Assembly (NCBI RefSeq): GCF_000315235.1
Contig: NZ_BALG01000161.1
Coordinates: 1-55,573, forward strand
Direction: 5' to 3'
DNA length: 55,573 nt
Source of the DNA: Paenibacillus popilliae ATCC 14706
GTDB taxonomy: Bacteria; Bacillota; Bacilli; Paenibacillales; Paenibacillaceae
Positions 9,004-17,005 of the stretch are shown here, in pieces (position 1 is the stretch's first letter; the number at the start of each line of letters is the position of its first letter). Under the pieces are notes generated by a model. That model had not been told where the DNA came from. It made no database searches and saw only the letters and a program-made list of their open reading frames with translations. The translations under genes were made by a program, and so were the position numbers.

Positions 9004-9447
9004 TTACTGCAGATATTGTTGAACTATCGTATTGACCAGCTTTCCATCGGCGCGCCCTTTTACCTTCGGCATCAGGGCACCCATCAATTTCCCCATGTCG
9101 GCTTTCGAAGAAGCACCGGTCTCTTGGATAGCCTGCTGTACGATCTCTTTAATCTCTTCTTCGGAAAGTTGGGCAGGAAGATACTGTGTCAAAATCTCGA
9201 TTTCGTCTCTCACTGAACCAGCTAAATCGTCTCGACCTGCGCTTTCAAATTGTTGGAGGGCATCTTTCCGCTGTTTGATTTCACGATCCAGAATCTCAAG
9301 CACTTCATCGTCATTCAAAGTTCTCTTAGCATCTATCTCAACATTCTTGATCGCTGAACGTACCATCCGGATGGTGGAGAGTTTGAACTTGTCTTGACTT
9401 TTCATCGCTTGCTTCATATCTTCGTTCAATCGTTGGCTAAGATCCAT
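9004..9447 (-). CDS. yqeY: GatB/YqeY domain protein
   Basis: A 147-residue protein made of the YqeY domain that is also found at the end of the GatB subunit of Glu/Asp-tRNA amidotransferase. Motifs seen are KDKFKLSTIRMVRSAIKNVE-type text near residues 17-37 and LTQYLPAQLSEEEIKEIV near 87-104. It ends with MGKLMGALMPKVKGRADGKL, the family's C-terminal signature. Its role is probably tRNA-related but not proven. It follows rpsU by 15 bases and is cotranscribed with it; this rpsU-yqeY pair is conserved across Firmicutes. Confidence 0.95.
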   Translation of the reverse strand: MDLSQRLNEDMKQAMKSQDKFKLSTIRMVRSAIKNVEIDAKRTLNDDEVLEILDREIKQRKDALQQFESAGRDDLAGSVRDEIEILTQYLPAQLSEEEIKEIVQQAIQETGASSKADMGKLMGALMPKVKGRADGKLVNTIVQQYLQ

Positions 9448-9462
9448 TGGTGCTAATTCCTC

Positions 9463-9636
9463 CTAGAACTTTCTCTTGCGGGCAGCCTCGGACTTCTTCT
9501 TGCGCTTAACGCTTGGCTTTTCATAGTGCTTACGCTTTTTAACTTCAGCCAATACGCCATCTTTTGCAATGGAGCGCTTAAAGCGACGAAGTGCAGCATC
9601 GATTGTTTCGTTTTTGCGAACTTTCGTTTCAGACAC
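9463..9636 (-). CDS. rpsU: 30S ribosomal protein S21
   Basis: A small gene of 57 residues starting with GTG at 9636. The product begins (M)[19 protein letters not shown] and ends SEAARKRKF, the standard S21 pattern with its Arg/Lys-rich second half ([18 protein letters not shown]). S21 joins the 30S subunit near the anti-Shine-Dalgarno sequence. A very strong ribosome binding site, GGAGGGAGGG, stands seven bases before the start. A near-consensus promoter lies about 60 bases upstream. A longer open frame over the same bases is only a shadow. Confidence 0.97.
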   Translation of the reverse strand: MSETKVRKNETIDAALRRFKRSIAKDGVLAEVKKRKHYEKPSVKRKKKSEAARKRKF

Positions 9637-9694
9637 CAGTTTTCCCTCCCTCCGACCAGACCGTCCAAGAACAACAACACGGTTATCAAACTAC

Positions 9695-9724
9695 ATTATA
9701 TGTGATTGTAAAAGTGAGTGTCAA
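9695..9724 (-). promoter_or_regulatory. SigA-type promoter of rpsU-yqeY
   Basis: On the minus strand TTGACA (9719-9724) and TATAAT (9695-9700) are separated by 18 bases. Both boxes are perfect matches to the consensus, fitting a highly expressed ribosomal protein gene. Confidence 0.9.
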
Positions 9725-9805
9725 CCTTGGCGGCGCATTCTGTCTGCATTTATGCATCGGACAACAGGAATAGCGAACCGGCCGCTGGAACCTTCTTCCT
9801 GTCCT

Positions 9806-10156
9806 TTACGCTCCAGGCCCTGTCAAAGCGCCCAGCCGCCCTCCTCCTAGCAGGTGATAGTGAAGATGGAACACCACCTGTCCGCCGTCTTTCCCGCAGT
9901 TGTTGATCAAGCGGTAGCCTGAATCGGCAATCCCCATATCCCGGGCGATCTTCTGTGCAGCCAGATGGATTTCCCCCATCAGGGAAGCATCCTCTGCTTG
10001 TAGATCGTTCATCGATGCGATATGCTTTTTGGGGATGATAAGAATATGTACCGGCGCTTGGGGCGTAATGTCGTGAAAGGCGACGACATGACCATTTTCC
10101 AATACTTTTTTGGAAGGAATCGAACCTTCGAGAATTTTGCAAAAAATACAGTCCAT
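9806..10156 (-). CDS. HIT-family nucleotide hydrolase
   Basis: A histidine-triad protein of 116 residues that probably hydrolyses phosphoramidate or adenylated nucleotides in the cytoplasm. It opens with MDCIFCKILEGSIPSKKV, the Cys-x2-Cys start common in bacterial HIT proteins, and has the catalytic triad FHLHYHLLGG near residue 97 and PKKHIASMNDL near residue 42. The ATG at 10156 follows AAGGAGGC. It is complete and stands divergent to the hydrolase at 10273. Confidence 0.95.
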   Translation of the reverse strand: MDCIFCKILEGSIPSKKVLENGHVVAFHDITPQAPVHILIIPKKHIASMNDLQAEDASLMGEIHLAAQKIARDMGIADSGYRLINNCGKDGGQVVFHLHYHLLGGGRLGALTGPGA

Positions 10157-10272
10157 CTAAACAGCCTCCTTCTAATATTTCTCACCATCTGATAGCGGAT
10201 GAGTCGTTACTCTCGGGTACTGTTATCATATCAAAAACGAAGGGCTCGTCCAACTGAAAGGAGGATATCCGG

Positions 10273-11028
10273 ATGTCTTCACCTCAAGACAAGCCAAGAC
10301 GCCGCGGAGGGATACGCATCCTTATCGGGGCCGCTGCCGTCCTGCTTGTGCTCGCTGCCGCTCTCGCCATCTATTTGCGCCCCTACCCCGCAGGCACGAA
10401 GGCGGTTCAGGCCATGATTCCTAGCGAAGATGTCACCATCACGCAGGAAGACGGCGTGCTGCGGTTCGAGCCGACGGCCAATTTCATTTTCTATCCGGGC
10501 GGATTGGTCCAGCCGGAAAGCTACGCCGTGCTGGCACGCACCTTGGCCGCCAATGGGGTCAATACGTATATTATCGCGATGCCGCTCAACCTGGCGGTGC
10601 TCGATGCCCAGGGCGCCAACCGCGTGCTGCCGCTGCTGGATCCCCGCGGGATCAACATTATCGGCGGGCATTCGCTCGGCGGTACGATGGCGGCTGAATA
10701 TGTGATGAACAGTACGCTCAGCGTTCAAGGCATCGTGTTTTTGGCCTCCTACCCTAACCGCAACATCCGCCAACTGAACATCCCGGTTCTGTCCGTCTAC
10801 GGCTCTCAGGATGGAGTGCTCGATATGGAGCGGTATACGAACAGTAAATCGTATATGCCCGATTCCTTCGAGGAGCATGTCATCAAGGGAGGCAATCACG
10901 CGCAGTTCGGAGATTACGGCTTGCAAAAGAAGGACAAGGGCGCAACCATATCAGACGATCAGCAAGTTCGGGAAACCGTCAGCACGATCGTCGATTGGAT
11001 TGCAACGCTACATGCATCCGGAACCTAA
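10273..11028 (+). CDS. Membrane-anchored alpha/beta hydrolase
   Basis: A 251-residue protein with an N-terminal anchor or uncleaved signal (about residues 14-34, GIRILIGAAAVLLVLAAALA) and an alpha/beta hydrolase fold outside the membrane. The nucleophile elbow is GGHSLGGTMAAEYV. The likely acid is in VYGSQDGVLDMERY and the likely catalytic His in IKGGNHAQFGDYGL. It resembles the alpha/beta hydrolase group annotated as carboxymethylenebutenolidase-like; the substrate is unknown. AAGGAGG lies eight bases before the ATG. It is one of the few plus-strand genes and is monocistronic. Confidence 0.88.
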   Translation: MSSPQDKPRRRGGIRILIGAAAVLLVLAAALAIYLRPYPAGTKAVQAMIPSEDVTITQEDGVLRFEPTANFIFYPGGLVQPESYAVLARTLAANGVNTYIIAMPLNLAVLDAQGANRVLPLLDPRGINIIGGHSLGGTMAAEYVMNSTLSVQGIVFLASYPNRNIRQLNIPVLSVYGSQDGVLDMERYTNSKSYMPDSFEEHVIKGGNHAQFGDYGLQKKDKGATISDDQQVRETVSTIVDWIATLHASGT

Positions 11029-11086
11029 AAGAAAGACCCGTATGAGCGCATAACCTATCCTCAGGAAAAAAGTAATATGGTTATTT

Positions 11087-11116
11087 TTGTATTTTTCCTG
11101 TAATTTATGGTATAAT
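11087..11116 (+). promoter_or_regulatory. Extended -10 promoter of the gene at 11151
   Basis: TTGTAT (11087-11092) and TATAAT (11111-11116) are 18 bases apart. The -10 box is preceded by TGG, an extended -10 element. The gene's ribosome binding site, GGGAGG, and its ATG follow 35 bases later. Confidence 0.75.
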
Positions 11117-11150
11117 GATTTTGAAATTATTGAATAGGGAGGAATGAACT

Positions 11151-11597
11151 ATGAAAAAATTTTTACTAGTTACAACACTAACAGCGTTACCTATCCTAAG
11201 CGCAACTTCTGTACTTGCACAAACGGATGAGTTGGAGCGAGTAAAACGAGAAGTATACTATGGCCCTAAACAGGAAGATTTTTCAGGTGGTTCTACAGTT
11301 ACGTATAATGTCAAGATTCCTGAAAATTATGGATGGGGGAAATTTTATGTTAGGAACGATGGTAAAGCTAATATGACTTTATCAATTGAAAGAGTTAGTG
11401 ATCGTAAACAACCGGTACTTGAAGGTTCAAATACGAATTCAACAGGGGTAGTAACTATAGAACCGGGAGAAGCACAGATAATATATACGGAAAAACCTAC
11501 GGGTACAGGTGATCATTCTATACAAGTACATTCTGGTGAGGCTAAGTTAGAGGGAACAGTAACATATAAGTATTCTAATGACAAAAGTCTATTATAA
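11151..11597 (+). CDS. Small secreted protein of unknown function
   Basis: A protein of 148 residues with a clear Sec signal peptide (MKKFLLVTTLTALPIL, then Ser/Ala-rich to a cleavage site near VLAQ, residue 24). The mature part is polar and looks beta-rich (STVTYNVKIPENYGWGKFYV, EGTVTYKYSND). I recognise no domain. The gene is markedly AT-rich against GC-rich neighbours and stands alone, with its own promoter, next to the end of an IS1182-like relic, so it was probably acquired by transfer. It has a good ribosome binding site and shows no sign of decay. Confidence 0.82.
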   Translation: MKKFLLVTTLTALPILSATSVLAQTDELERVKREVYYGPKQEDFSGGSTVTYNVKIPENYGWGKFYVRNDGKANMTLSIERVSDRKQPVLEGSNTNSTGVVTIEPGEAQIIYTEKPTGTGDHSIQVHSGEAKLEGTVTYKYSNDKSLL

Positions 11598-11659
11598 CGT
11601 TTACCTGCAATTTTTGAATTAGATTTCATTGAAATCGTAAAAAGCCTTATACATACTAG

Positions 11660-11855
11660 GAGGCCACTGAAAAAGTCCCTTCGTCCTAAGAGAGATAATT
11701 CTTCATTTTTTTGAAGAGTCTGTCTCTTTTTTTATCGGTAAAATCAAAGTATCTCATCAAAGGCTGGTGATCTCTTTGCTCCCAAAGCAACAAAGCCTTA
11801 TTTTGAGCCCATATATAGAACTCTACAATCTGGTGGTTCCCAAAGATAATCTACT
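11660..11855 (+). mobile_element. Left-end remnant of an IS1182-family element
   Basis: The sequence GGAGGCCACTGAAAAAGTC at 11660 resembles IS1182-type terminal repeats. From about 11767 a frame reads MISLLPKQQSLILSPYIELY then NLVVPKDNLL, which is how many IS1182-family transposases begin. After DNLL the frame passes into unrelated sequence (HTGIFGQ), so only about 30 transposase codons remain. No right end is seen. Confidence 0.72.
11688..11733 (+). terminator. Hairpin terminator inside the IS end
   Basis: AAGAGA (11688-11693) pairs with TCTCTT (11723-11728), with an inner TTCTTC/GAAGA pairing, followed by a T-run. It lies within the leader of the IS relic and could stop reading from the gene at 11151 or into the IS. 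Confidence 0.55.
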
Positions 11856-12103
11856 GCACACCGGTATCTTTGGGCAATCACTCGCTTTTTTATCCGCTTT
11901 GAAGACAAAAAAAGAGCACCTCGTCCCCCGCTCGCAAGCGGGCAGCGTCACGGACGCTATGAACGTAGTGCACCTGCAAGCGAAATGCGGCTGCAAAGAG
12001 CGCCCACCGCTTGCAGAAGCAGTACGGTCATCGAGATGCCATTGGATAAGATGTCGGCTATCTGTATTATAACAGTGGGTCACAGCTGTTACTGTGATGA
12101 ACT

Positions 12104-15100
12104 TCACACCCCTTCGCCCGTACCGCTGTAGTCCGCTTCGTCCATCCTAATCCGGGAACCGGAGCCGGCAAGCTCCGCCGGCAGCACGGTCAGCTTGTGC
12201 GACAAGCGGGCCCGAAGCTCCGGCACATGGCTGATGACCCCGACCGCCAGCCGATTGTGATGAAGCTTCTCCAACGCCGTGACGACGGTGTCGAGCAGCT
12301 CGGGATCGAGCGTGCCGAACCCTTCGTCCAAGAAGAAAAATTCGAGCGGATATATCCCCCGCAATTGAATCTGGGCCGACAACGCCAGCGCCAGCGCCAA
12401 GGAGCTCAGGAAGGTCTCGCCTCCGGACAGCGTGGATACCGGACGCCGAATGCCTCCGTTGCCGTCGTCCCGGATGACAAAGCCGCCGCCCGAATCGACT
12501 TCGAGCGCATACCGCTGCTTGGTCAAGTTTTTCAGCCGTTCCGCAGCGGCCCGGCTTACCTGTATCAGTTGCTCCTCCGCGATGAATTCGACGAAGGCGT
12601 TCCCGCGAAATATGCCCTGCATCTGCTGAAGCCTTCCCAACAGCTCCTCCATACGCAGCCGCTCGCCCTCGAGCTCCATCCAGCGCTCATGCTTGCTCCG
12701 GATATGCTCGGCATCGCGTTCGGCCCGGGCACGGCTCCCAAGCGCCGTTTCGTCCCGCTCGACCGCCAGCTCCCACTGCTCCTTCACTTCCTGCCACGCT
12801 GTGGCGGACACGGTGCGTCCGTCGAGCTGCTCCGCCAGCCGGGCCAGCCGCGCTTGAAGATCTCGCAGCTCCTCGTCATAGGCCGCCAGCCCCTCTTCCA
12901 GCTCCAGGCAGCGATCAGGGCCGCGGCGCGCCGCCATGACTTCACCGGCAGCCCCGAACGAGGAAGCGGCCAGCTTCCCCGCCAGACGCTCTCGCGCACC
13001 GTCCGCGCGCTCGCCCAGGTCGGCCCGCTGCTGCTCTGCCAGCGCCGCAATCCGTTCCGCCTCCCCCTGGGCCTGGCGTGCCGCTTCCGCTTCTCTAGCG
13101 GTTCGGGCGGCTTGTTCCCGCAGCGCATGCAGCTGGGCTTCCGCCTCAGCGGCCTGCCGTTCGATCGGTGGACCGCCTGCCCACGGCTCCAGCCGCTGAC
13201 AGTACTCGGACAGCAGCCGATGGACGCCATGAAGCTCGGACTCCGCCTGGACGCGCTGCAGCTCCGCCTGCTGGCTCTCCGCTTCGAGCTGACGCAGCCG
13301 CTGCTGCATCTCCTCGACATAGACGGCCCCTTTGTCCATCCGGGCACGGCAATCGTTCACGAACGCTTCATCCTCGCGCCACCGCTCGGCGGTCGCGTCC
13401 ATTTCGCCCAAGCTCCAGCCGGCCGGCTCATACTGGGCTGCCCATCGCTCCGCTGAACAGGCAAATTCGGCCCCGGCCCGCTTCGATTCGGCCTCGCCTT
13501 CCCGCCGGGTCGCCTCAGCCAACTCATAGGCCGACCATGCCTGTTGCAGCTCCCATTGGCTGTCTGTCATCCGCTGCACGCTCTGCTCCATGCCGCACTC
13601 CCAGGCAGCGGTCCGCTCCTGCAGGCTCCATATTAGCGCCTCCCAGGAGGCATCCGCTTCTTGGCCGACTAGCTCACCCGGAACCGGAACGCCTTCCTCT
13701 AAGGCGGCTGCCATTTGCGCCGCCGCTGACGGCAGGGAGGCAGCGCCCTCTTCCCAGAGGCGCAGCATCGGCCGCAGCCGACTGTTCAGCTCCGCCATCC
13801 GTTCGCTCCATTGACGCACCGCGCCGGCGCAGCGCTCCTTGCCCTGCTCGGCCAGCCTTACGGCCTCCCGCCGCTTGTCTCTCGCTTCCTCCCATTCCGG
13901 CCAGCCTTCGCGGCCCACCTTCGAGGCAGCCGGTTGCGCCGGATGAGTATGGCACGTCGAGCCGCAGACCGGGCACGGCTGGCCGTCCTCCAGCCGGGAA
14001 GCCAGCTTCGCCGCCATCTCCTCGGCCGCCTGCTGCCACTGCCGCTCCCTCGCGGCCGCCAGCTCGCGTTCCGCTTCCTCCAGCGCAGCGCCAGCCTGGG
14101 CATGCAGCCATTGCCACGCCGACTCGATCCGGCGACCCTCCAGTGCCGCCGCCTGGCCGGCCAGCACAAGGCCGGTTAACATCTGCAGCAGCTCAAGCCA
14201 TGTCTGCCCGGCCTGCTCCGTCCGGGCGGCCAGCTTGCCGCAGTTATCCTCCAGCTCCCGACATCGGTCGTGCTGCACGCCCAGCAGCTGCCGCTCGCGC
14301 ACCGCTTGCTGGAACCGATCTCGCTCCTCGGCCGGTTTCTCACGCGTCTGCATCGCTTCGCGCAGTTCTGCCTGCCGATCGGCCGCCTTCCGCAGCACCT
14401 CGCGGGCCCGGGCCGCTTCGGCTTCCGCTCGCTCCGCCCGGCTAGCGGCCTCGCTTTGCTTCGCGGTCCACTGCTCCGCCTCTTCCTGCAGCCGTACGCT
14501 GTCCTGATACAGGCGGACCGCTTCCTGCAGGCGGGCATGGCGGCTCATCAGCTCCGGCTCCTCCATCTCTTTGCGCCGGAGCGCATCGTCGGCCGCCCGA
14601 ATCGCCTGTGCCTCCCGCTCAGCGGCTGCGGCTGCGGCGGCCCGGGCCGCCTCGTGTCCGGCGGACGCCTTCAGCAACCTTGATTCCAGCTCTTCCAGCT
14701 CGCTGACATACGGAAGCAGCGCCTCCGCATCCCGTGCCCGCTGCAGCTCCGTCCGCTCCGCCTCGCGCTTCGGCGCCTCCTGCCCCAACTCGCCCCTTCT
14801 GGCGAGGAGCCGCTCCTGCTCCTGAAGACGTTCCCGCAGTTCCGTCCGCTCCCGGTGAAGGCGTTCCGCTTCCAGGCGGGCGGCTCTAGCCTCCTCGGCG
14901 TGGCGCACCGCCGCGGCAAGCGCCGCTTCCGCCTCGCGGACCGCCTCTTCGGAGGCGTCGCCCAGCCCTTGCTGCTCGGCCAGGCACGTCTTCAAGCGGA
15001 TATCCGCTTCCTTCACGCGGCGGGCCAGCCGGGCAGCCAATTCGTCGCCGTATTTCTCAAGGGAGAACAGCCGCTGCAGCATCTGACGGCGCTCGCTTCC

Positions 15101-15589
15101 CTTCAAGGAAAGGAACTCGGCGAATTTGCCCTGGGGCAGCACGACCGCCCGCGTGAAATCGTCCATTTTCAGCCCGATCTGCTCCTCTACGCAGCGATTC
15201 ACATCCGCCAGCTTGTCTGCCAGCACGATATCGCCTTCCGGCCGGAGCTCGATGAAGCGGGTCAAGGTGCTGCCCACCGTCACGTCACCGGTTCGCTTGA
15301 AGCGCCGCTCGACCCGGAACGTGCGCTTGCCGGCCGCGCCGTGGAGTACGAAGGAGAAGGAGACCGACAGCGTGTTCTCCATCTGATTCAGAATCCCCTG
15401 TGTTCCGCCCGCCGCACGCTCGACCTTGCCGTACATCGCCAACGTCATGGCGTCGAGGATGGAAGATTTACCGCTGCCCGTCGGGCCAAAAATGCCGAAC
15501 AGCCCGGTCTCGCACAGCTTCTCGAAGTCGATCCGCTGCTCTTCGCGGTAGCTCTGCAGTCCGGCCAGCCTCAATTCAAGCGGCTTCAT
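12104..15589 (-). CDS. sbcC: Exonuclease subunit SbcC (Rad50-like ATPase)
   Basis: A 1,161-residue SMC/Rad50-type ATPase that works with SbcD to cut hairpins and protein-blocked DNA ends. Walker A is near the N-terminus (FGPTGSGKSSILDAMTLAMY). Long Glu/Ala/Arg-rich coiled coils flank the central zinc hook CPVCGSTCHTHP. The ABC signature and Walker B are at the C-terminus (VSTLSGGETFLSSLALALAL, FFFLDEGFGTLDPELLDTVV). The coiled coils are unusually rich in Ala, Glu and Arg, in keeping with the high GC content. The gene overlaps sbcD by four bases (ATGA). Confidence 0.97.
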   Translation of the reverse strand: MKPLELRLAGLQSYREEQRIDFEKLCETGLFGIFGPTGSGKSSILDAMTLAMYGKVERAAGGTQGILNQMENTLSVSFSFVLHGAAGKRTFRVERRFKRTGDVTVGSTLTRFIELRPEGDIVLADKLADVNRCVEEQIGLKMDDFTRAVVLPQGKFAEFLSLKGSERRQMLQRLFSLEKYGDELAARLARRVKEADIRLKTCLAEQQGLGDASEEAVREAEAALAAAVRHAEEARAARLEAERLHRERTELRERLQEQERLLARRGELGQEAPKREAERTELQRARDAEALLPYVSELEELESRLLKASAGHEAARAAAAAAAEREAQAIRAADDALRRKEMEEPELMSRHARLQEAVRLYQDSVRLQEEAEQWTAKQSEAASRAERAEAEAARAREVLRKAADRQAELREAMQTREKPAEERDRFQQAVRERQLLGVQHDRCRELEDNCGKLAARTEQAGQTWLELLQMLTGLVLAGQAAALEGRRIESAWQWLHAQAGAALEEAERELAAARERQWQQAAEEMAAKLASRLEDGQPCPVCGSTCHTHPAQPAASKVGREGWPEWEEARDKRREAVRLAEQGKERCAGAVRQWSERMAELNSRLRPMLRLWEEGAASLPSAAAQMAAALEEGVPVPGELVGQEADASWEALIWSLQERTAAWECGMEQSVQRMTDSQWELQQAWSAYELAEATRREGEAESKRAGAEFACSAERWAAQYEPAGWSLGEMDATAERWREDEAFVNDCRARMDKGAVYVEEMQQRLRQLEAESQQAELQRVQAESELHGVHRLLSEYCQRLEPWAGGPPIERQAAEAEAQLHALREQAARTAREAEAARQAQGEAERIAALAEQQRADLGERADGARERLAGKLAASSFGAAGEVMAARRGPDRCLELEEGLAAYDEELRDLQARLARLAEQLDGRTVSATAWQEVKEQWELAVERDETALGSRARAERDAEHIRSKHERWMELEGERLRMEELLGRLQQMQGIFRGNAFVEFIAEEQLIQVSRAAAERLKNLTKQRYALEVDSGGGFVIRDDGNGGIRRPVSTLSGGETFLSSLALALALSAQIQLRGIYPLEFFFLDEGFGTLDPELLDTVVTALEKLHHNRLAVGVISHVPELRARLSHKLTVLPAELAGSGSRIRMDEADYSGTGEGV

Positions 15590-16782
15590 GCGCTCTCCTC
15601 CTTCTCAGCGACTTCAGGCTCAAGCAGCTCAAGGAAGCAAGCGACTAACGCGTCATCGGGCTGGGCGCCGCCGGTCTGCCGCTCATAGAAGCGGCGGAAC
15701 ATCTCCTCCACCGGCAGCTCGCTCAGCCGCAGCTCGCCCTCCGTCTCCCGTTCCACTTCCGCATACACCGGCCGGATATGAACGATGCCGTCATGGGCGC
15801 GGCGCAGCTTCTGAATCTGATCCATCGTCAACGCCTCGGTCAGCGTTAAGCTCACATCCAGCCAGGCGCGGCCGTCCCGCCCTTCCTCGATCCAGCGCAT
15901 CACTTCCTCATAGCCTCCGCGGGCATTCCATACTGCAAGCGGGCGGCCGGACGACAGATAGCGCTCCTCCGGCACCGCTTCCGCGCCGGGCGCCAGATCG
16001 AGCAGCGTCACCGACTTCGCCTGTCCGGCCTCTGAGAAGCTGTAGGCGAGCGGAGAGCCGCTATAGCGGATGACGCCCGGCCCCTTAACGTACTGGGGCC
16101 GGTGCAGGTGCCCCAACGCCGTATATTGGGGCGCGGCCGACGCACCCTGGCAGCCGAAGGCGGACGGATCGACCGTATAGGCGCCCCCGACCTGAATCGG
16201 GCGCTCCGAGTCGGTCTCCGCCCCGCCCAGCACATATAGATGGCTCATGGCGAGATTGACCGCCGTCGGCCGGAACCGCTGCGCCTGCCGCGCCAGCAAT
16301 TGCGATACACGGGCGCTGTAGGCCCGGCGCACTGCCTGCTCCTCGGGCTCATCCGACAGCAGCTCGCCCAGCCGCGCTTCCGACGGGTAGGGCAGGGCCG
16401 CGATAACCGCCTCTTCCCCCGTCCGCGCGCACGGCACGACGACCGCCTCCAGCATGGGCTGGCCGATTAGGACAACGCCCCGCTCCCCGACGAGCGGGGC
16501 GGAAGCAGATAACCGTTCCGGATGATCATGATTGCCGGAAATAATAACGATCGGGCGGCGGCCCCCGTCCGACAAACGGGCCACCGCTTCATAGAACAAC
16601 TGCTCCGCGGCAGCGGGTGGATTGACGGAGTCATAGACATCCCCCGCGATCAGAACAAGATCGACCCGCTCCTCCTCCGTCAGCGCAACCAGCTCGTCTG
16701 CGAACGCCGCCTGCTCCTGCAGACGGCTCCGCCCTTCCAGCGTCCGTCCGAAATGCCAATCGGCGGTGTGTAAAATACGCAT
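15586..16782 (-). CDS. sbcD: Exonuclease subunit SbcD (Mre11-like nuclease)
   Basis: A manganese-dependent phosphodiesterase of 398 residues, partner of SbcC. Metallophosphoesterase motifs run in order: MRILHTADWHFGRTLEG, DLVLIAGDVYDSVNPP, PIVIISGNHDHPERL, and YTALGHLHRPQYV. The C-terminal third is the capping domain. I chose the ATG at 16782, which follows GAGGAGGGTGATAG; the same frame runs further upstream to 17082 but has no family sequence there. The 223 bases between this start and the addA stop hold nothing recognisable, and the two are probably cotranscribed. Confidence 0.96.
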   Translation of the reverse strand: MRILHTADWHFGRTLEGRSRLQEQAAFADELVALTEEERVDLVLIAGDVYDSVNPPAAAEQLFYEAVARLSDGGRRPIVIISGNHDHPERLSASAPLVGERGVVLIGQPMLEAVVVPCARTGEEAVIAALPYPSEARLGELLSDEPEEQAVRRAYSARVSQLLARQAQRFRPTAVNLAMSHLYVLGGAETDSERPIQVGGAYTVDPSAFGCQGASAAPQYTALGHLHRPQYVKGPGVIRYSGSPLAYSFSEAGQAKSVTLLDLAPGAEAVPEERYLSSGRPLAVWNARGGYEEVMRWIEEGRDGRAWLDVSLTLTEALTMDQIQKLRRAHDGIVHIRPVYAEVERETEGELRLSELPVEEMFRRFYERQTGGAQPDDALVACFLELLEPEVAEKEESA

Positions 16783-17005
16783 AAATCTATCACCCTCCTC
16801 GCCAAACTCGATCAAATCAACCCTGAGGCCTGCACGAAGACCGGGGCAGGACACAAGCACACGGGCGCCAGACCCGCACGCGAACGAACACCCGGACATG
16901 TGCAGACAGTCACCGGAACGGAACAACCCCTGGAACACAAGGACGATTGCCCTACCCTCGCAAGCACTGGGGCCGGAGCAGGCCGCAGCCGACCGCCGTT
17001 TTCGC

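Larger units (their letters stand above)
11598..12103. other. Intergenic region with IS relic and hairpins
   Basis: This stretch between the secreted-protein gene and the sbcC stop holds the IS1182-like left end (11660-11855). It also has a perfect 10-base inverted repeat (CCCAAAGATA at 11839-11848, its complement at 11865-11874), a CCGCT/AGCGG hairpin near 11935, and a TCACAG/CTGTGA dyad near 12080. I see no intact gene in it. No convincing terminator directly follows sbcC, although the hairpin near 11935 precedes a T-run at some distance. Confidence 0.6.

Noticed and set aside
9453-9689. A 78-codon ATG frame over the rpsU position
   Set aside because: It has no family sequence; the true gene is S21 from a GTG at 9636 in another frame, with a strong ribosome binding site and promoter.
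12197-15688. Long plus-strand frames opposite sbcC
   Set aside because: They are Arg/Pro/Ala-rich mirror frames caused by high GC content; the minus-strand SbcC has all expected motifs.
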